Origin: Cololabis saira
Lineage: Eukaryota > Chordata > Actinopteri > Beloniformes > Belonidae
Assembly (NCBI RefSeq): GCF_033807715.1
Contig: NC_084607.1
Location: 15,205,941-15,269,940 of the forward strand
Length of the DNA stretch: 64,000 bases
Direction: 5' to 3'
Shown: in pieces, positions 12,470-22,920 of the stretch
Layout of the letters: each line of letters opens with the position of its first letter
How positions within the stretch are numbered: the stretch's first letter is position 1
Notes under the pieces: model-generated
What the model saw: the letters and a program-made list of their open reading frames with translations, nothing else
What the model was told of the DNA's origin: nothing
Databases searched by the model: none
Made by a program: the position numbers and the translations under genes

Positions 12470-13670
12470 TTGAAATAGCAGTAAAACCACATTCATTGAT
12501 GAAATGACATAAGGGATGGAAAGGGGGGATGGCAGTTTTACAGGGGGGATGATTTGGACCGTTTTTATTTCAGGGGGGATGTCATCCCCCCTCAACTCCA
12601 GTACTGGATGTAGGTGAAAACGGCACAGTCTCCTGTTTTCAAAATAAGATTATAAAACAAATCAGTTAAATATAGCTCAGTAGACTCAGTAGAATTATTA
12701 AATAATTTCAGACGCCTTGAAGGAGGCAATAAAGCTCTGATTTTATTCTAGTTTTCTCATTGTATATCAGAACTAAATTAAAATTTGATCATGTGCATTT
12801 GTTCTTTTTTCAGGATAACTTTTCAGATCAGAAAAGGCTAGCAGGAAAGGCTAATCCTACCACTATTTTAAAGGACAAATACTATAAAGTGACTCATGTA
12901 TGTGATGTAGTATACAAGTAAAAATGTCAAAATCTCTGCAAACAATATCTGCTCTTGTCTCGGTTTTTTTTCTTTTCAAATAATTTTAAAAACACTTCTT
13001 AAAATTAGACACATTTTTATTGATCCATAGACGTAAAGTTTAAGAACTCAAATACAAATACAGATTGACTGATGTGTAATGATAATAATAACTTGCATTT
13101 AGTAAGAACTATAGTAAAACAGAAATAAAAATGATGAAGTAAAAATCAAAGGACATATTATGAACAACAGTCATGTTGGTCAGGAGCAAATACAAGTACA
13201 GCAATAATTATGCCAGCACAGCACAATTGCTTTGGATCAATAATAGTAGATGTTTGTAATGATGTGTAACACCAACTAAATATGCCTCTGAAACGCCTTC
13301 TATAAGAATTGATATACATAACAAAATAAAGAGAATTTTACAGAATTTCTATAACATGATTTCCTTCTGATCTTCAAATTAAAAAATCATATTCCCGTTC
13401 ATCTTATTTCTAATCTTTTTTCAGGTTGAAAATTATGTGTACAATTAAATGTCTTCTGACACAGATTTAATGAATAATTAATAATTCAGTTCAAGAAAAT
13501 GTAAGCTGAAAGCAAAATCTGTAAATTTACAACTATCAAACATCTAAAAGCTACATTTTACAAATTGTTGAAGTTTTAAAAAAGAACTGGAGAATCAGTT
13601 TTGATGAATTATGGTTAAATGTAATTGATATCAGCTCTAAGTTGGTTAGAAAGAGGTACACAACAAGTTA
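12470..13670. other. No gene recognised; 3' flank of ApoL gene A
   Basis: AT-rich. The first part (12,520-12,600) has repeated GGGGGGATG words typical of a degenerate retroelement 3' region. The remainder is the presumed 3'-UTR and downstream flank of the ApoL gene that ends at 13,681. No clear polyadenylation signal could be fixed. Confidence 0.45.
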
Positions 13671-13680
13671 ATCTATCTTT

Positions 13681-16600
13681 CTAGTATTTTTCTTTCATTT
13701 TTTCCTCCACCTCCTTTTTCTGGTTCTCCATCTCAGTATCCTGATAAAACAGTGTCTCCAGGACAGTTTTCTTTTTTCCTGATGTATCCAGCCCTTCACA
13801 CAGAGAGTCATGGATCTTCTTCCATGAGTCCATCTCTGAGCTCCACAGAGCAGATCTGGCTCTGATAAACTGAGATACCTCGGTCTCGCTGCCTTTGGCC
13901 AGACTGACGCCGTCTTTACAGATGAAGAAGATATCCATCCCAAGGAAGAAAGCATTGGCCACAATGAAAATGGGTCTGGCTGATTTAGTAGCAGCAAGAG
14001 ACCCTTTAGCAGCTGCCTGACCAACATCTGGGATGTCTGAGGCCACCCTTGGGACGTTACGTAGAGCTTTACCCTCTTGAGCCACCACTTTACCAGCACT
14101 GGAAACCAGATCCTCACTTTTTAACAGCTTAAAAGCAGAGACACCATCTACAAGTGCATCAATGCCTTTACCAACTGCTCCAACTTTACAGACCATCTTG
14201 CCTACAAATTTAGCCAACTCCAATTTACTTGTTTGTCTGGTAACCTCCTCCAGACAATCCTGGAGTTTTGTCACATCATCCATGAAGCTTTGAAGGACTT
14301 CATTGGCTTCCTTCTGCTGTTTGAGATTAACACCAAATTCAGTGGCAGTTGTGACGATGCTGTTGACTCCACTGGTGACTCCCATCCCGACACCAGTCAT
14401 TGTCAGAGCTAGAGACACTCCTGCTGTAACAGGAATTAATGCCAGACCAACAATAGACAGCACACCTCCAACTGCCCCCACCGAGCTGCCTGCCACGCTG
14501 GAGATCTTCGCTCCTTTATTCATCCGGTCTAACTGAACTGCATTTCCCTCCAGCTTATTAAGGAACTGCAACATCCTGGGCTGACGCTCACTGAACTCCT
14601 TGATGAAAACTTCACAAGATTGCTCTTGGAACAAGAACACCATCCGGAAGTGTGTGTCCACCCTGAGAGGGTAAGAAAGAAATTGAAACATGCATGTACA
14701 AGGAAGGAGACAAACATGTACATCAATATGAACATTTTTTGTATTAATAGGGTTTTGGTTCCTTATTATTTTGTTTCTTTTTATCAGTATGGCCGGAGTA
14801 TGAGCCATCCCAAACTTATTAAAATCCGTTCTATGGCCTTTGAGGAGAGACTATTTTCTTTAGGGTTGATATAAGTCAATCTAGATGCCTGCAAAGACAA
14901 TTATAATAGTCAGATGTTGACGAACCTATATGCCATGTTTGTTATTTCTAAAATTTTTGTTGCTTGGATGTTTTAAGGGAAAAAAAAAAAGAAGATCATT
15001 ATTTTCTTCCCAAATTCATTTAGATTACAGATAATTTGTTACTTGGGCCCCAAATTATGAGGTATTTCTCTTTATGGTGTAATAGCTTGTTAAAATAATC
15101 TCTCTCTCTATTCCTATGCCCCCTCTTCCTCTCAAAATAAGACCTTTTACACTCTCAGTGTTACATGGTGCTAAAAAAAACAAGACAGAACTAGTTCATC
15201 ATCTTATTAACCAGCCAATATATACAACATTATTTTGTTGATGCATACCTATGGCCATAAATACCACACACTTTAGTAGAGTAAATATATAAACAACCAA
15301 GCAAACCCTTAAAAAAGTAGCTGTGCTCACTAACAGGTGTGTTGATGCCAAGAGACATCTAAAACATGCAGCCATATCATAGCTAGAAGGTCCTGTGTTC
15401 AATTCCCATCGGGGACGCTGTGGGTGCTGAGTGTGTGTTAAATTCCCCCATGACTTCACAGGGTGGGGTTGGTGAAAGGGCTTTTCTGTGTGGAGTTTGC
15501 ATGTTCTCCCCGTGTTCCCTTGGGTAGCAATGTGAGCTACCCTCACAAAAACATGCAACAGTCCTGGGCTATACATGCCCCCTCTGGCCAACCGGGGCGC
15601 CAGATGGGGTGGGGAGGATCCGGCCGGAATGACGTGATCCTTCCACGTGCTACGTCCGGCCGGAGAAACCCCACCCTGTCTGGTGAAAAGAAGCTGCTCA
15701 CTCCTCAGGTTAAGGAGGAGACCTGAGCTCAGTGCAGGGCGCTCCCTGGGTTGGTAGATGGGAGCAATGCCCAGGACTGTCACTTAGGTAGGAGCACTGG
15801 GTGATAAATAAAATGGGGAAAAAAACGGGATAAAAAAATATATTAAAGGAGCTTGAGGCTCCTTTTCAGAAATGAGACTCTCTAGCGCCACCCTTCACCA
15901 CGACGGCCGTTGGGGGTACTGCAGCCAACAGCGAAGCCGGCACGGGAGAACGGGGAGAACGCACATGCAGCGTCATGTGACGTCACATCCGCAGCCCAGC
16001 GCGGGAAATTCGGGACCGAATTGCAGCACATTTTGCAGCACACAGCCTGTTTAAGGCAAAGGAGAGATACACTACTAGAGGAATCATTCTTTTGGGTTTG
16101 GAACGCTTCATCAGACATTATTACTAGAAAACTTAAAATGTATACAGATTTTTTTCATAAATCCTGCCACAATCCGGCCTCAAGCTCCTTTAAAAAAAAA
16201 AAGGAACATAAAGGGGTTATCACTATAAACCAAGCTATACTGACTTTAGGGACATAAACATACCTGGGTAAAACTTACCTGATTTCATCAAGCTGATTTA
16301 TGTGATCAAGCATCTGCCGTATGTCACTTTCAGTCAAACCAACATTGAGTTTTACTTCAACTTCTTTGATCATCTTCAGGCGAACATCATTGAAGCAGCT
16401 GTGAAAAACAAAGTTACCTTTTTTTCTCCATAGGATAATATTAATGACTAAATTATTACTGTAAAATGGATGTTGTTTTGCAAATCTATATGAACCTTTT
16501 CTCCATCTTCTCACAGATGATCTTGCAGGTCTGTATGTATTTACCCAGCTGATATGCCATGACGTCTGCGTTCTGAAGTTTGGGAAGGAAGAAGACGTTT

Positions 16601-19198
16601 GCGTCTCTTTTAAACCCCAGGAGCAGAGGACAGATGAGTCGTGCCGTGGAGATGGCGGCCTGAACGTGATCAAGGCTGACGTCTTTAGGAAGGGACAAGA
16701 CCTCATTCTCAGCGAACACGTGCAGAGACGTGACGGCCAGCTTCTCCACTGCATCCAGGAAGCAGGCCAGCTTCTCCAGACCTCCCAGAACATCCTTCAC
16801 CACTTCAGCCAGCTCCTTCTCCACCGCTGTACGCCTGCTGTCTGTTTTAAACTTGCTCTTCATATATTCCCCGAAGGCCTTACCTTTGTTCTGTGACTGT
16901 TTAACATGACTCAGGTGTAAGGTGATTTTATCAGCTCTGTCTTTGATATCCTTCATCATGTGCAGCTCTGTCTCCCTCATGAGCATCCATTTAGAGAACC
17001 TCTCACAGAATCCCCTCACTGTGTGGATGTAGGTGAGGGTATCTGAGGTGTAACGACACAAGGCCTCCTGTAGTTCCTTTCTGTAAAACAAAGCATCGAC
17101 CACTTGTGACATTTGAAAATAAAATACTAGAGAACACTTTAACAATATGCAATTTTGATTTCTTTGATGTTTTATATAAAAGGTATTTGTTATTTTCTAC
17201 AGTATTTGCCATGTCTTAGCTGTGGAGCGTCAACATTGAGAGTTTCATATGATGTTAGTTACGTCCGAGGTGCGACAACTATCACAGCCATTCTGTCTTT
17301 ACACCTTGGACAGAGAAAACGTGTGAGCAGAAAAGATGCATCAGCTCCATCTTATTCAGGTGTTTGAAAAAGTCCTAATTAGAGAACAAGATATGTAGTG
17401 GACAGAGAAAACAGGTATGAAAAGAAAAAGCTATTACAGATCTGCAAGGATGAAGAAAAAGAAAAAGCCAAAACAAATGCATCTTTATCTTTGAGATCTT
17501 TTTGAGCCGAAAGGAATATTAAGGTCTGGCATCCACTGACAGCACAAGACGTAACAACAGGAACAGAAAAGTTTTGCCCTGGCTACCCTAAAAATGTTCT
17601 GCTGTGTGATGTGAGCTTCAGCAAAAAAACGAACAAATGAAATAAAATATAAAAGGCTGTCCTGAATGTGGAGCGGCATTTTCAACATTCTCAAATCATA
17701 GGCTTTGATTTCAAAACACGCCATCATTGTGGAAATGTGCTAAATTTCTACATTTTACATTCTTTTTAGCACAGCATTCAACACCATAATCCTACAACAA
17801 ATCATCTGCAAACTGGGCCGGCTGGGACTCACAACCTCCCTTTGCAACTGGCTGCTGGATTTCTGCAGTGCGAGGCCGATTGTGAGTGACGCCAGTCACC
17901 CTCTATATCAAATATAGATACATGCATATATATATATACATATTTCTGCTGCTAGTTCCATTACATCTGCCTTTTTGCACTTATTATACTGTATTGTAGT
18001 GTATATTGTCCATCAGTGTATATATTTTTAAAAGTTTTGCATTTTAGTATTTCTGTATTAGGAATTGTCTGTTTTATCAGTTGTGTCTGTGCATTTTTCA
18101 TTTTAACAGTTTTCATCGCTGGTGAATGATAAATGTCTTCTCAACTCTTTCTATGTCTGGTACATTTGAAGAATTGACATTAAAGCTGACTTTGACTGTG
18201 TAAGAGACACCACAGACTGTCCAGACTTCCAGCAAGAAATAAAAAGAGACAAAAAGAAGAATATTATAAAGATCAGCTTGTATTGCAGTTTGTTTTTGTT
18301 ATAAATGTTGAACATTTGGAGGCACAAAGGCAGTAAAAGGCGTTTTTTGCAAATTAAAACCTGCAAATTAGAAGAAACAAAACGACTACAAAGAGACATA
18401 CTGTATCATGACCCATTTGACCTATTTGTCTCTCTTTGCTTGTGTTGTTGTGTTACATAACCTCTTATTTAATAAAGGCGCCTCAACAGTATCTCACAGC
18501 AATAACATGATAACAGCAATAAATGATACGTTATATACAATAGGGGTATTCATAGACCTACGAAAGGCATTCGACACCATTCACCATGGACTGCTGCTAA
18601 AGAAATTGACAATAAACTAAATTGGAAATCACATATAAACAACCTAAGGCTAAAACTATCCAGAACCATTACTGTAATGAACAAAATGAAAACAGTCCTA
18701 AACACAAAGTTACTTTATCTGCTATATTGTTCCCTCGTATTCCCACACATCAGCTATTGTGTTGAAGTCTGGGGGAACAACTATAAAACAGTAATAAACC
18801 CAATTTATTTACTTCAGAAGAAAGCCATTAGAACTGTTTGCAAGTCTGATTATTATTTGCCTACAAACCCACTGTTTATTGACCTCAAATCCTTAAAATT
18901 AATTGATATAGTTGAATTAAACACTGCACTCCTAATGTATAAGGCACACAACCATCTCCTTCCATCCTGTGTCCAGAGTCTGTTCCAGGCTAGAGATAGC
19001 CGGTACGACCTGAGAGGCACTGCCATATAATACAACCAAAACTAGGATAAATACTAAAGAAAGATGCATATCGGTTGCAGGAGTTAAAATATGGAACACC
19101 CTAAATAAGGAATTAAAAAACTGTAGTTCAATAAATAAATTTGAAACGATGTATAAATCCAATATAATCGAAAGATACAGAACATTAGTGTGATACAA

Positions 19199-19259
<61 letters not shown>

Positions 19260-19665
19260 GCCCCCATACTTGTAATATGAAGAGTGTCAAGTTGATCAAA
19301 GGGGAAAAAAGGAGGAAAGACAAGTTCAGCTCCACGAGCCTGCACTGATTTGCATTACAGTAAATAAAATAAAATACATTTGACTAAAATAAGCCTTTAA
19401 TCCCCAAAAGTATTATTTCAGCAGCATCTTAAATAATTAAGTTGGGGATGAACTGTAGGAAGATATGAAATTTAACTAGAAAGTAGAATTAATTTTCTCT
19501 TTTTCTGTTTCAAGAGTAGACGGTACAACTATTGCAGCGATATGTCAGGAAAAACTAAACTGGGAGCCTAACTTGAAGACTTTGCATAATGCTTCTAGTT
19601 AAGTCACCAAGTCATTGTATTTTTTACTGGATAGAGCAAATATTTGTACTTTACCTTGCAGACAT
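13681..19665 (-). CDS. apol: Apolipoprotein L-like protein A (4 coding exons)
   Basis: Member of the ApoL family: mostly intracellular, amphipathic-helix proteins with a Gly/Ala-rich hydrophobic hairpin, often interferon-induced. Coding exons read right to left: 19,665-19,655 (ATG TCT GCA AG), 17,080-16,496, 16,398-16,279, and 14,662-13,681 with the stop. All junctions are GT/AG and share phase 2; the sum is 1,698 nt, or 565 aa. Residues 1-238 are helical. Residues 240-289 hold [10 protein letters not shown], the conserved entry to the hairpin. Residues 292-345 are the Gly/Ala/Val-rich hydrophobic hairpin, 468-487 is a second hydrophobic helix, followed by the conserved [11 protein letters not shown] block. 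The tail (about 545-565) is highly charged, coiled-coil-like. Intron 1 holds LINE scraps and intron 3 a TTAA-flanked MITE. Family assignment is firm. The tiny first exon rests on phase and splice fit only. Confidence 0.88.
14870..15374. other. Intron 3 of ApoL A, no feature seen
   Basis: AT-rich intronic sequence between exon 4 and the repeats at 15.4-16.2 kb. I see no exon or repeat structure. Confidence 0.5.
15375..15830 (+). repeat. SINE-like repeat with tRNA-type B box
   Basis: Lies in intron 3 of ApoL A. It contains a B-box-like word (TGTTCAATTCCC) followed by the widespread fish SINE phrase TGTGTGGAGTTTGCATGTTC. The rest (CGGCCGGAATGACGTGATCC, then a second CCGGCCGGAG) is less familiar. 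The 3' end runs into AAATGGGGAAAAAAACGGG. The family name is uncertain. Confidence 0.5.
15843..16193. mobile_element. TTAA-flanked MITE, copy 1
   Basis: A 351-bp element with perfect short TIRs: TTAA then AGGAGCTTGAGGC at the left, GCCTCAAGCTCCT then TTAA at the right. TTAA target duplication is the habit of piggyBac- and Kolobok-type transposases. It sits in intron 3 of ApoL A. A second copy in the same orientation is at 52,088-52,435, differing at about a dozen positions by eye. Confidence 0.85.
17755..17905 (+). mobile_element. L2-type LINE reverse transcriptase scrap
   Basis: In intron 1 of ApoL A. Plus-strand reading gives [20 protein letters not shown] and then [12 protein letters not shown], the palm motif-A region (DFSSAFNTI) of L2-clade LINE reverse transcriptases. 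About 50 codons remain, and the catalytic Asp is outside the recognisable piece. Confidence 0.75.
18465..19256 (+). mobile_element. CR1/L2-type LINE 3' fragment with (AT)n tail
   Basis: Plus strand, in intron 1 of ApoL A. It keeps the reverse-transcriptase motif [16 protein letters not shown] (about 18,550-18,600). An internal deletion then joins it to the C-terminal domain: [25 protein letters not shown] and [11 protein letters not shown], through 19,030. The remaining C-terminus is frameshifted, ending near RYRTLV at 19,190. A (TA)n run of about 54 bp follows directly (19,203-19,256), as expected for a microsatellite-type LINE tail. The clade assignment is approximate. Confidence 0.8.
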
Positions 19666-19786
19666 CGTCTCCTCTTTGCAGTAGAAGCTTTGTGGCCTCT
19701 GCTTTACTTGAATTAAACAGCAGTTGTAAACCCAATGATTTACTCAGTCACATGTTTCACTCCGATAAAACATTGTAACGTCACTC

Positions 19787-19801
19787 TTTCGGTTTCACTT
19801 T
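19787..19801 (-). promoter_or_regulatory. ISRE-like interferon-response element of ApoL A
   Basis: On the gene's strand this reads AAAGTGAAACCGAAAGAG, containing an exact GAAANNGAAA core. It lies about 120 bp upstream of the proposed ATG (19,665), the usual distance for an ISRE in a compact interferon-stimulated promoter. This is a sequence match only; I infer inducibility. Confidence 0.65.
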
Positions 19802-20135
19802 GAGCATCAAAAAGCGTAACCTTGTCCCGATACCTGAGTTTTGTTTGTTAAGTGCTTCAATGGAAAAAAAAAACCTACTAAACTGGTTGTGCTCAACTGC
19901 TCAGGGTCACAGGGACCTGCTGCCTCATCTATTTTAAGAATATTTGCATGTCCCTCCATGACACATTGACATTTTCCTCTTTCCATTTTCCAAAGGTGTA
20001 AAAGGTTTTGTGACAAGAAATTGTCTCGGAATCATTCTTGAGATTAAGTTTTCACACAGGAGGGTCAGTCAGCACATTTGCATTACAACCTGGCATGTAA
20101 TAATAAAAGTAAAAGCTCTCAAATGCCAACAGGCT

Positions 20136-20146
20136 ATAATAATAAT

Positions 20147-20198
<52 letters not shown>

Positions 20199-20260
20199 GC
20201 TTACTTATATAGCGCCTTTCATGATACCCAAGGTCGCTTAACAAAGGTGGGAGAAACAAA
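20136..20260 (+). repeat. (AAT)n microsatellite with retroelement-type flank
   Basis: An (ATA)n array at 20,137-20,198 abuts TTATATAGCGCCTTTCATG and CCAAGGTCGCTTAACAA, a phrase found at the end of many dispersed teleost repeats. Confidence 0.7.
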
Positions 20261-20509
20261 CAAATGTGTCAGTAGTTACAGTATGTTGCTGCTTCAATAA
20301 TATTCTGAGATGTAGGAGCAGCCACTCGACTCAAGTACCTCCTGGAAGACACATCTTTTCATCTTTTGGCTGAGCTCTCTTTTCACCACAACAAACCGCC
20401 ACCCAGCCTGTATTACTGCACACACATTCCATCCAGCAGTCAACCTCCTGCTCGATTCTTCCCCCACTCATAATACTGTATGGATTCCCATCCCTGCCGC
20501 TTCACACTT

Positions 20510-21012
20510 TGCTGTGAACCACTTCAGACAAAACTGGAGGGTCCACATTGATGCTGCCAACAAGACCACATGATCCACAAAATGCAGACATGGAAGTCGT
20601 GATGCAGTCATGACATCCTGAATGATCAAGGCTGATGTCTTCAGAAAGGAGAAAGACCTGATTCTCTATGAACATATGCAGAGCATGAGACACTCCAATC
20701 ATGCGATCATCCCCTGATGGTGTCTTTTTAGACGTAGCTTTCTTGTATAAAGGAATGTTGTGTTGGGTGGGAAGGGAAGAATTTAAAAAAAATAAATAAA
20801 CTTAACACCAGCATTGCCCCACCTGTGTCCAACTGGACTCACGGCAGTCTGACCAGCACTTATCCATGCTGGACCCTCCTGAGTGATTCCTTGATTGTGT
20901 TGTTCTCCCACAAGTTGCTTTGGATAAAAGCGTCTGCTAAATGACAGTAGTAGTAGTAAAGAGGTACTGACCAGCTTCAGATCAGAATGCTTGCTTTCAG
21001 TTTGGGGGGATG
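20510..21012 (-). pseudogene. Broken ApoL exon (psi-2), split by an insertion
   Basis: A second broken copy of the large ApoL exon. Minus-strand frames give HALHMFIENQVFLLSEDISL and SLDHSGCHDC (20,600-20,690), closest to psi-1 rather than to genes A or B. The matching upstream text (GACCAGCTTCAGATCAGAAT) resumes only at 20,970-21,010, so about 265 bp of repeat (20,690-20,955) has inserted into it. A Rex3 scrap (20,520-20,600) abuts its left side exactly as at psi-1, so the two pseudogenes descend from one Rex3-plus-exon block that was duplicated. Confidence 0.8.
20692..20955 (+). repeat. SINE/LINE 3' end inserted in psi-2
   Basis: It ends with GTTGCTTTGGATAAAAGCG then TCTGCTAAATGACAGTAG, the same tail as the SINE at 21,357-21,560. 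The interior is unplaced. It divides the psi-2 ApoL exon. Confidence 0.65.
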
Positions 21013-21356
21013 CTCAGTTGGTACTAATGGGCCCAAAGTGTGCCAGGAAAATATCCCCCACACCATTACACCACCACCACCAGCTTGAACCGTAGGATGG
21101 ATCCATGTTGTTGTTGACACCAAATTCTGACCCTAACATCCAAATGTTGCAGCAGAAATCGAGACTCATCAGACCAGGCAACGTTGTTCCAGTCTTCTCT
21201 TGTCCAGTTTTGGTGAGCCTGTGTGAATTGTGGCCTCAGTTTCCTGTTCTTAGCTGACCGGAGTGGCAGCCGGTGTGGTCTTCTGCTGCTGAAGATCATC
21301 CGCCTCAAGGTTTGACGTGTTGTGGGTTCAGAGTTGCTCTTCTGCATAGCTCAGTT

Positions 21357-21560
21357 TGGGGGGAGTGATAGTCTAGTGACTACAGAGGTGGGCTTGGGTC
21401 TGGTCGGAGCCAGGTTCAAGCCCCGGAATTGCAACCAAGATGAACCACCTTGGGCCCTTGAGCAAGGCCCTTAACCCTAATTAACCCAGGCGAAATGGCG
21501 TGTTTGTTCTCTCAGATGTAAGTCGCTTTGGATAAAAGTGTCTGCTAAATGACCGTAGTA
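21357..21560 (+). repeat. tRNA-derived SINE
   Basis: The head carries an A-box-like TAGTCTAGTGAC and a B-box-like GGTTCAAGCCC about 45 nt later, the layout of an internal Pol III promoter. The tail is GTAAGTCGCTTTGGATAAAA then GTGTCTGCTAAATGACC and (GTA)n. It is inserted into the Tc1-like element at 21,013-22,140. Confidence 0.75.
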
Positions 21561-21689
21561 GTAGCTGGAACCAGTCTGGCCATTCTCTTTTTCGGTCCAT
21601 TCTGTGTCAACCCTTGAGATAGTTCAGGGTGAAAATACCAGTAGTTCAGCAGTTTCTGAAATACTCAGACCAGCCCATCTGGCGCCAAC

Positions 21690-21955
21690 AACAAAATTCA
21701 GGAAAACAAATATGAACTGAGAAATGCCGGTTCATTCAAAAACCAAAAGGCAAGAACAAAGTCAAAAGAACATTGTATTTCAGTAAATGGTGTAAAACTA
21801 TGGAATTGTTGCGAAAAAGACTTAAGAATGTGTAGTTCAATCCATACCTTCAAAAAAATGTTTAAAATTAAGTCTATCAACGGGTATAAAAAAATACTGT
21901 AATGGGATAGATTGTAATGCAATCAAATTCATCAAACAAACAAAACAAACAAACA
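21690..21955 (+). mobile_element. LINE 3' end
   Basis: Plus-strand frames give VNGVKLWN, SSIHTFKKMFKI and INGYKK, the extreme C-terminus of the CR1/L2-type LINE family also seen at 18.5-19.2 kb. A (CAAA)n tail follows at 21,930-21,960. It is inserted in the Tc1-like element. Confidence 0.7.
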
Positions 21956-22539
21956 AAAACAACCATGCTATGTTCAAAGTAACTTAAATCACCTTTTTTC
22001 CCCCCATTCTGATGCTCGGTTTGAACTGCAGTAACTCAACTATGTTTACTAAATGCATTGAGTTTCTGCCATGTGATTGGCTAATCAGAAACTTGCATTA
22101 ACAAGCAGTTGGACAGGTGTACCCAATAAAGTGGCCAGTGTGTACACACACACGCACACACGCACAAGCAAGAAGCAATACTCATCAAAAAGCTGAAAAA
22201 GTTTACTTTTTCAAGATAAAACTGGAGCTGTAATCAAAGAACACTGAAATACAAGCCCAAAACTAAAACACAGAAACAAGAATCACAACAACACACTGTA
22301 AAAATTCTATCAGAGGAATAATCAAGAACTTACAATGTGAAGCTTTTTAATGAAAATGTAGTCGATGACTATGATTATAATTTGCTCTAGAGCAGGTTAT
22401 AAGGAAATAAGTGCTACGTTTATTTATAATGTAGTTCTGTTCCCTATTCAGGACTGTATTTTAGCTTTAAATATGACTTGAAAATGGTCTTCATTTATCA
22501 GACCACAAAACATAAATGTTACCTTTCCTCTGGCCTGTA

Positions 22540-22730
22540 ATGAGCTGTGATAAGCTCCAGCAGACCCCTGTCACCCCGTATAGCAGAGTTCCTCGAGGAC
22601 TGATGTCCAGCAGATGCTTCCCTGCATCAACACACCTGATTCAAATTAGTGGTCATTATCATCAGCTTGTCATCAAAGTCTGTAGAAGTCTGTTAATGAA
22701 GCAGTCATTTGTATCAGGGGCTTGTTGAGC
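22540..22730 (+). repeat. SINE scrap plus degenerate hAT MITE
   Basis: 22,541-22,590 is a fragment of the SINE body found at 44,961 (AAGCTCCAGCAGACCCCTGTC). 22,591-22,728 matches the interior of the hAT MITE at 29,690-29,850 (CCTCGAGGACTGATGTCC; ATCAACACACCTGATTC), but without intact TIRs. Confidence 0.65.
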
Positions 22731-22857
22731 TGCATTTTGTAATAACGGTGCATTTTGTAATAAACGTCCAAAATGTAATAACTTTTTCATTTTATTTTGT
22801 AATAAAGCTGCATTTTGTAATAAACTGCCCCCTTTTGTAATAAATTTTGTTATTGTC
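22731..22857. repeat. TTTTGTAATAA short-unit array
   Basis: The unit CATTTTGTAATAA, or a close variant (one is CAAAATGTAATAA), recurs six times in about 125 bp with irregular spacers. I see no coding or TIR context. Confidence 0.65.
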
Positions 22858-22920
22858 CCGCTGCTGCTTCCACATGACTGCTGTGTGCTGCTGACCGTAT
22901 GTAAAAACTAAATTTTCTCA

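Larger units (their letters stand above)
21013..22140 (-). mobile_element. Tc1-like element, interrupted twice
   Basis: A decayed Tc1-family transposon read on the minus strand. The ORF at 21,066-21,347 retains [20 protein letters not shown] and [17 protein letters not shown], the region of the first catalytic Asp (WSDES). The element's right end reads GGACAGGTGTACCCAATAAAG then TGGCCAGTG at about 22,105-22,140. Two later insertions interrupt it: a tRNA-derived SINE (21,357-21,560) and a LINE 3' end (21,690-21,955). Transposase text resumes between and after them (GAACCAGTCTGGCCATTCTC; ATGCTCGGTTTGAACTGCAG). Confidence 0.85.

Noticed and set aside
15199..15783. 194-codon minus ORF in ApoL A intron 3
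   Set aside because: Antisense reading of a SINE-type repeat ([12 protein letters not shown] is the antisense of the common SINE phrase); not a gene.
16275..16793. 172-codon minus ORF overlapping ApoL A
   Set aside because: Most of it is the wrong frame of the large ApoL exon read through intron 2; only its last about 40 codons are the real 120-bp exon.
20010..20300. 96-codon ORF with poly-Ile
   Set aside because: Translation of the (AAT)n array.
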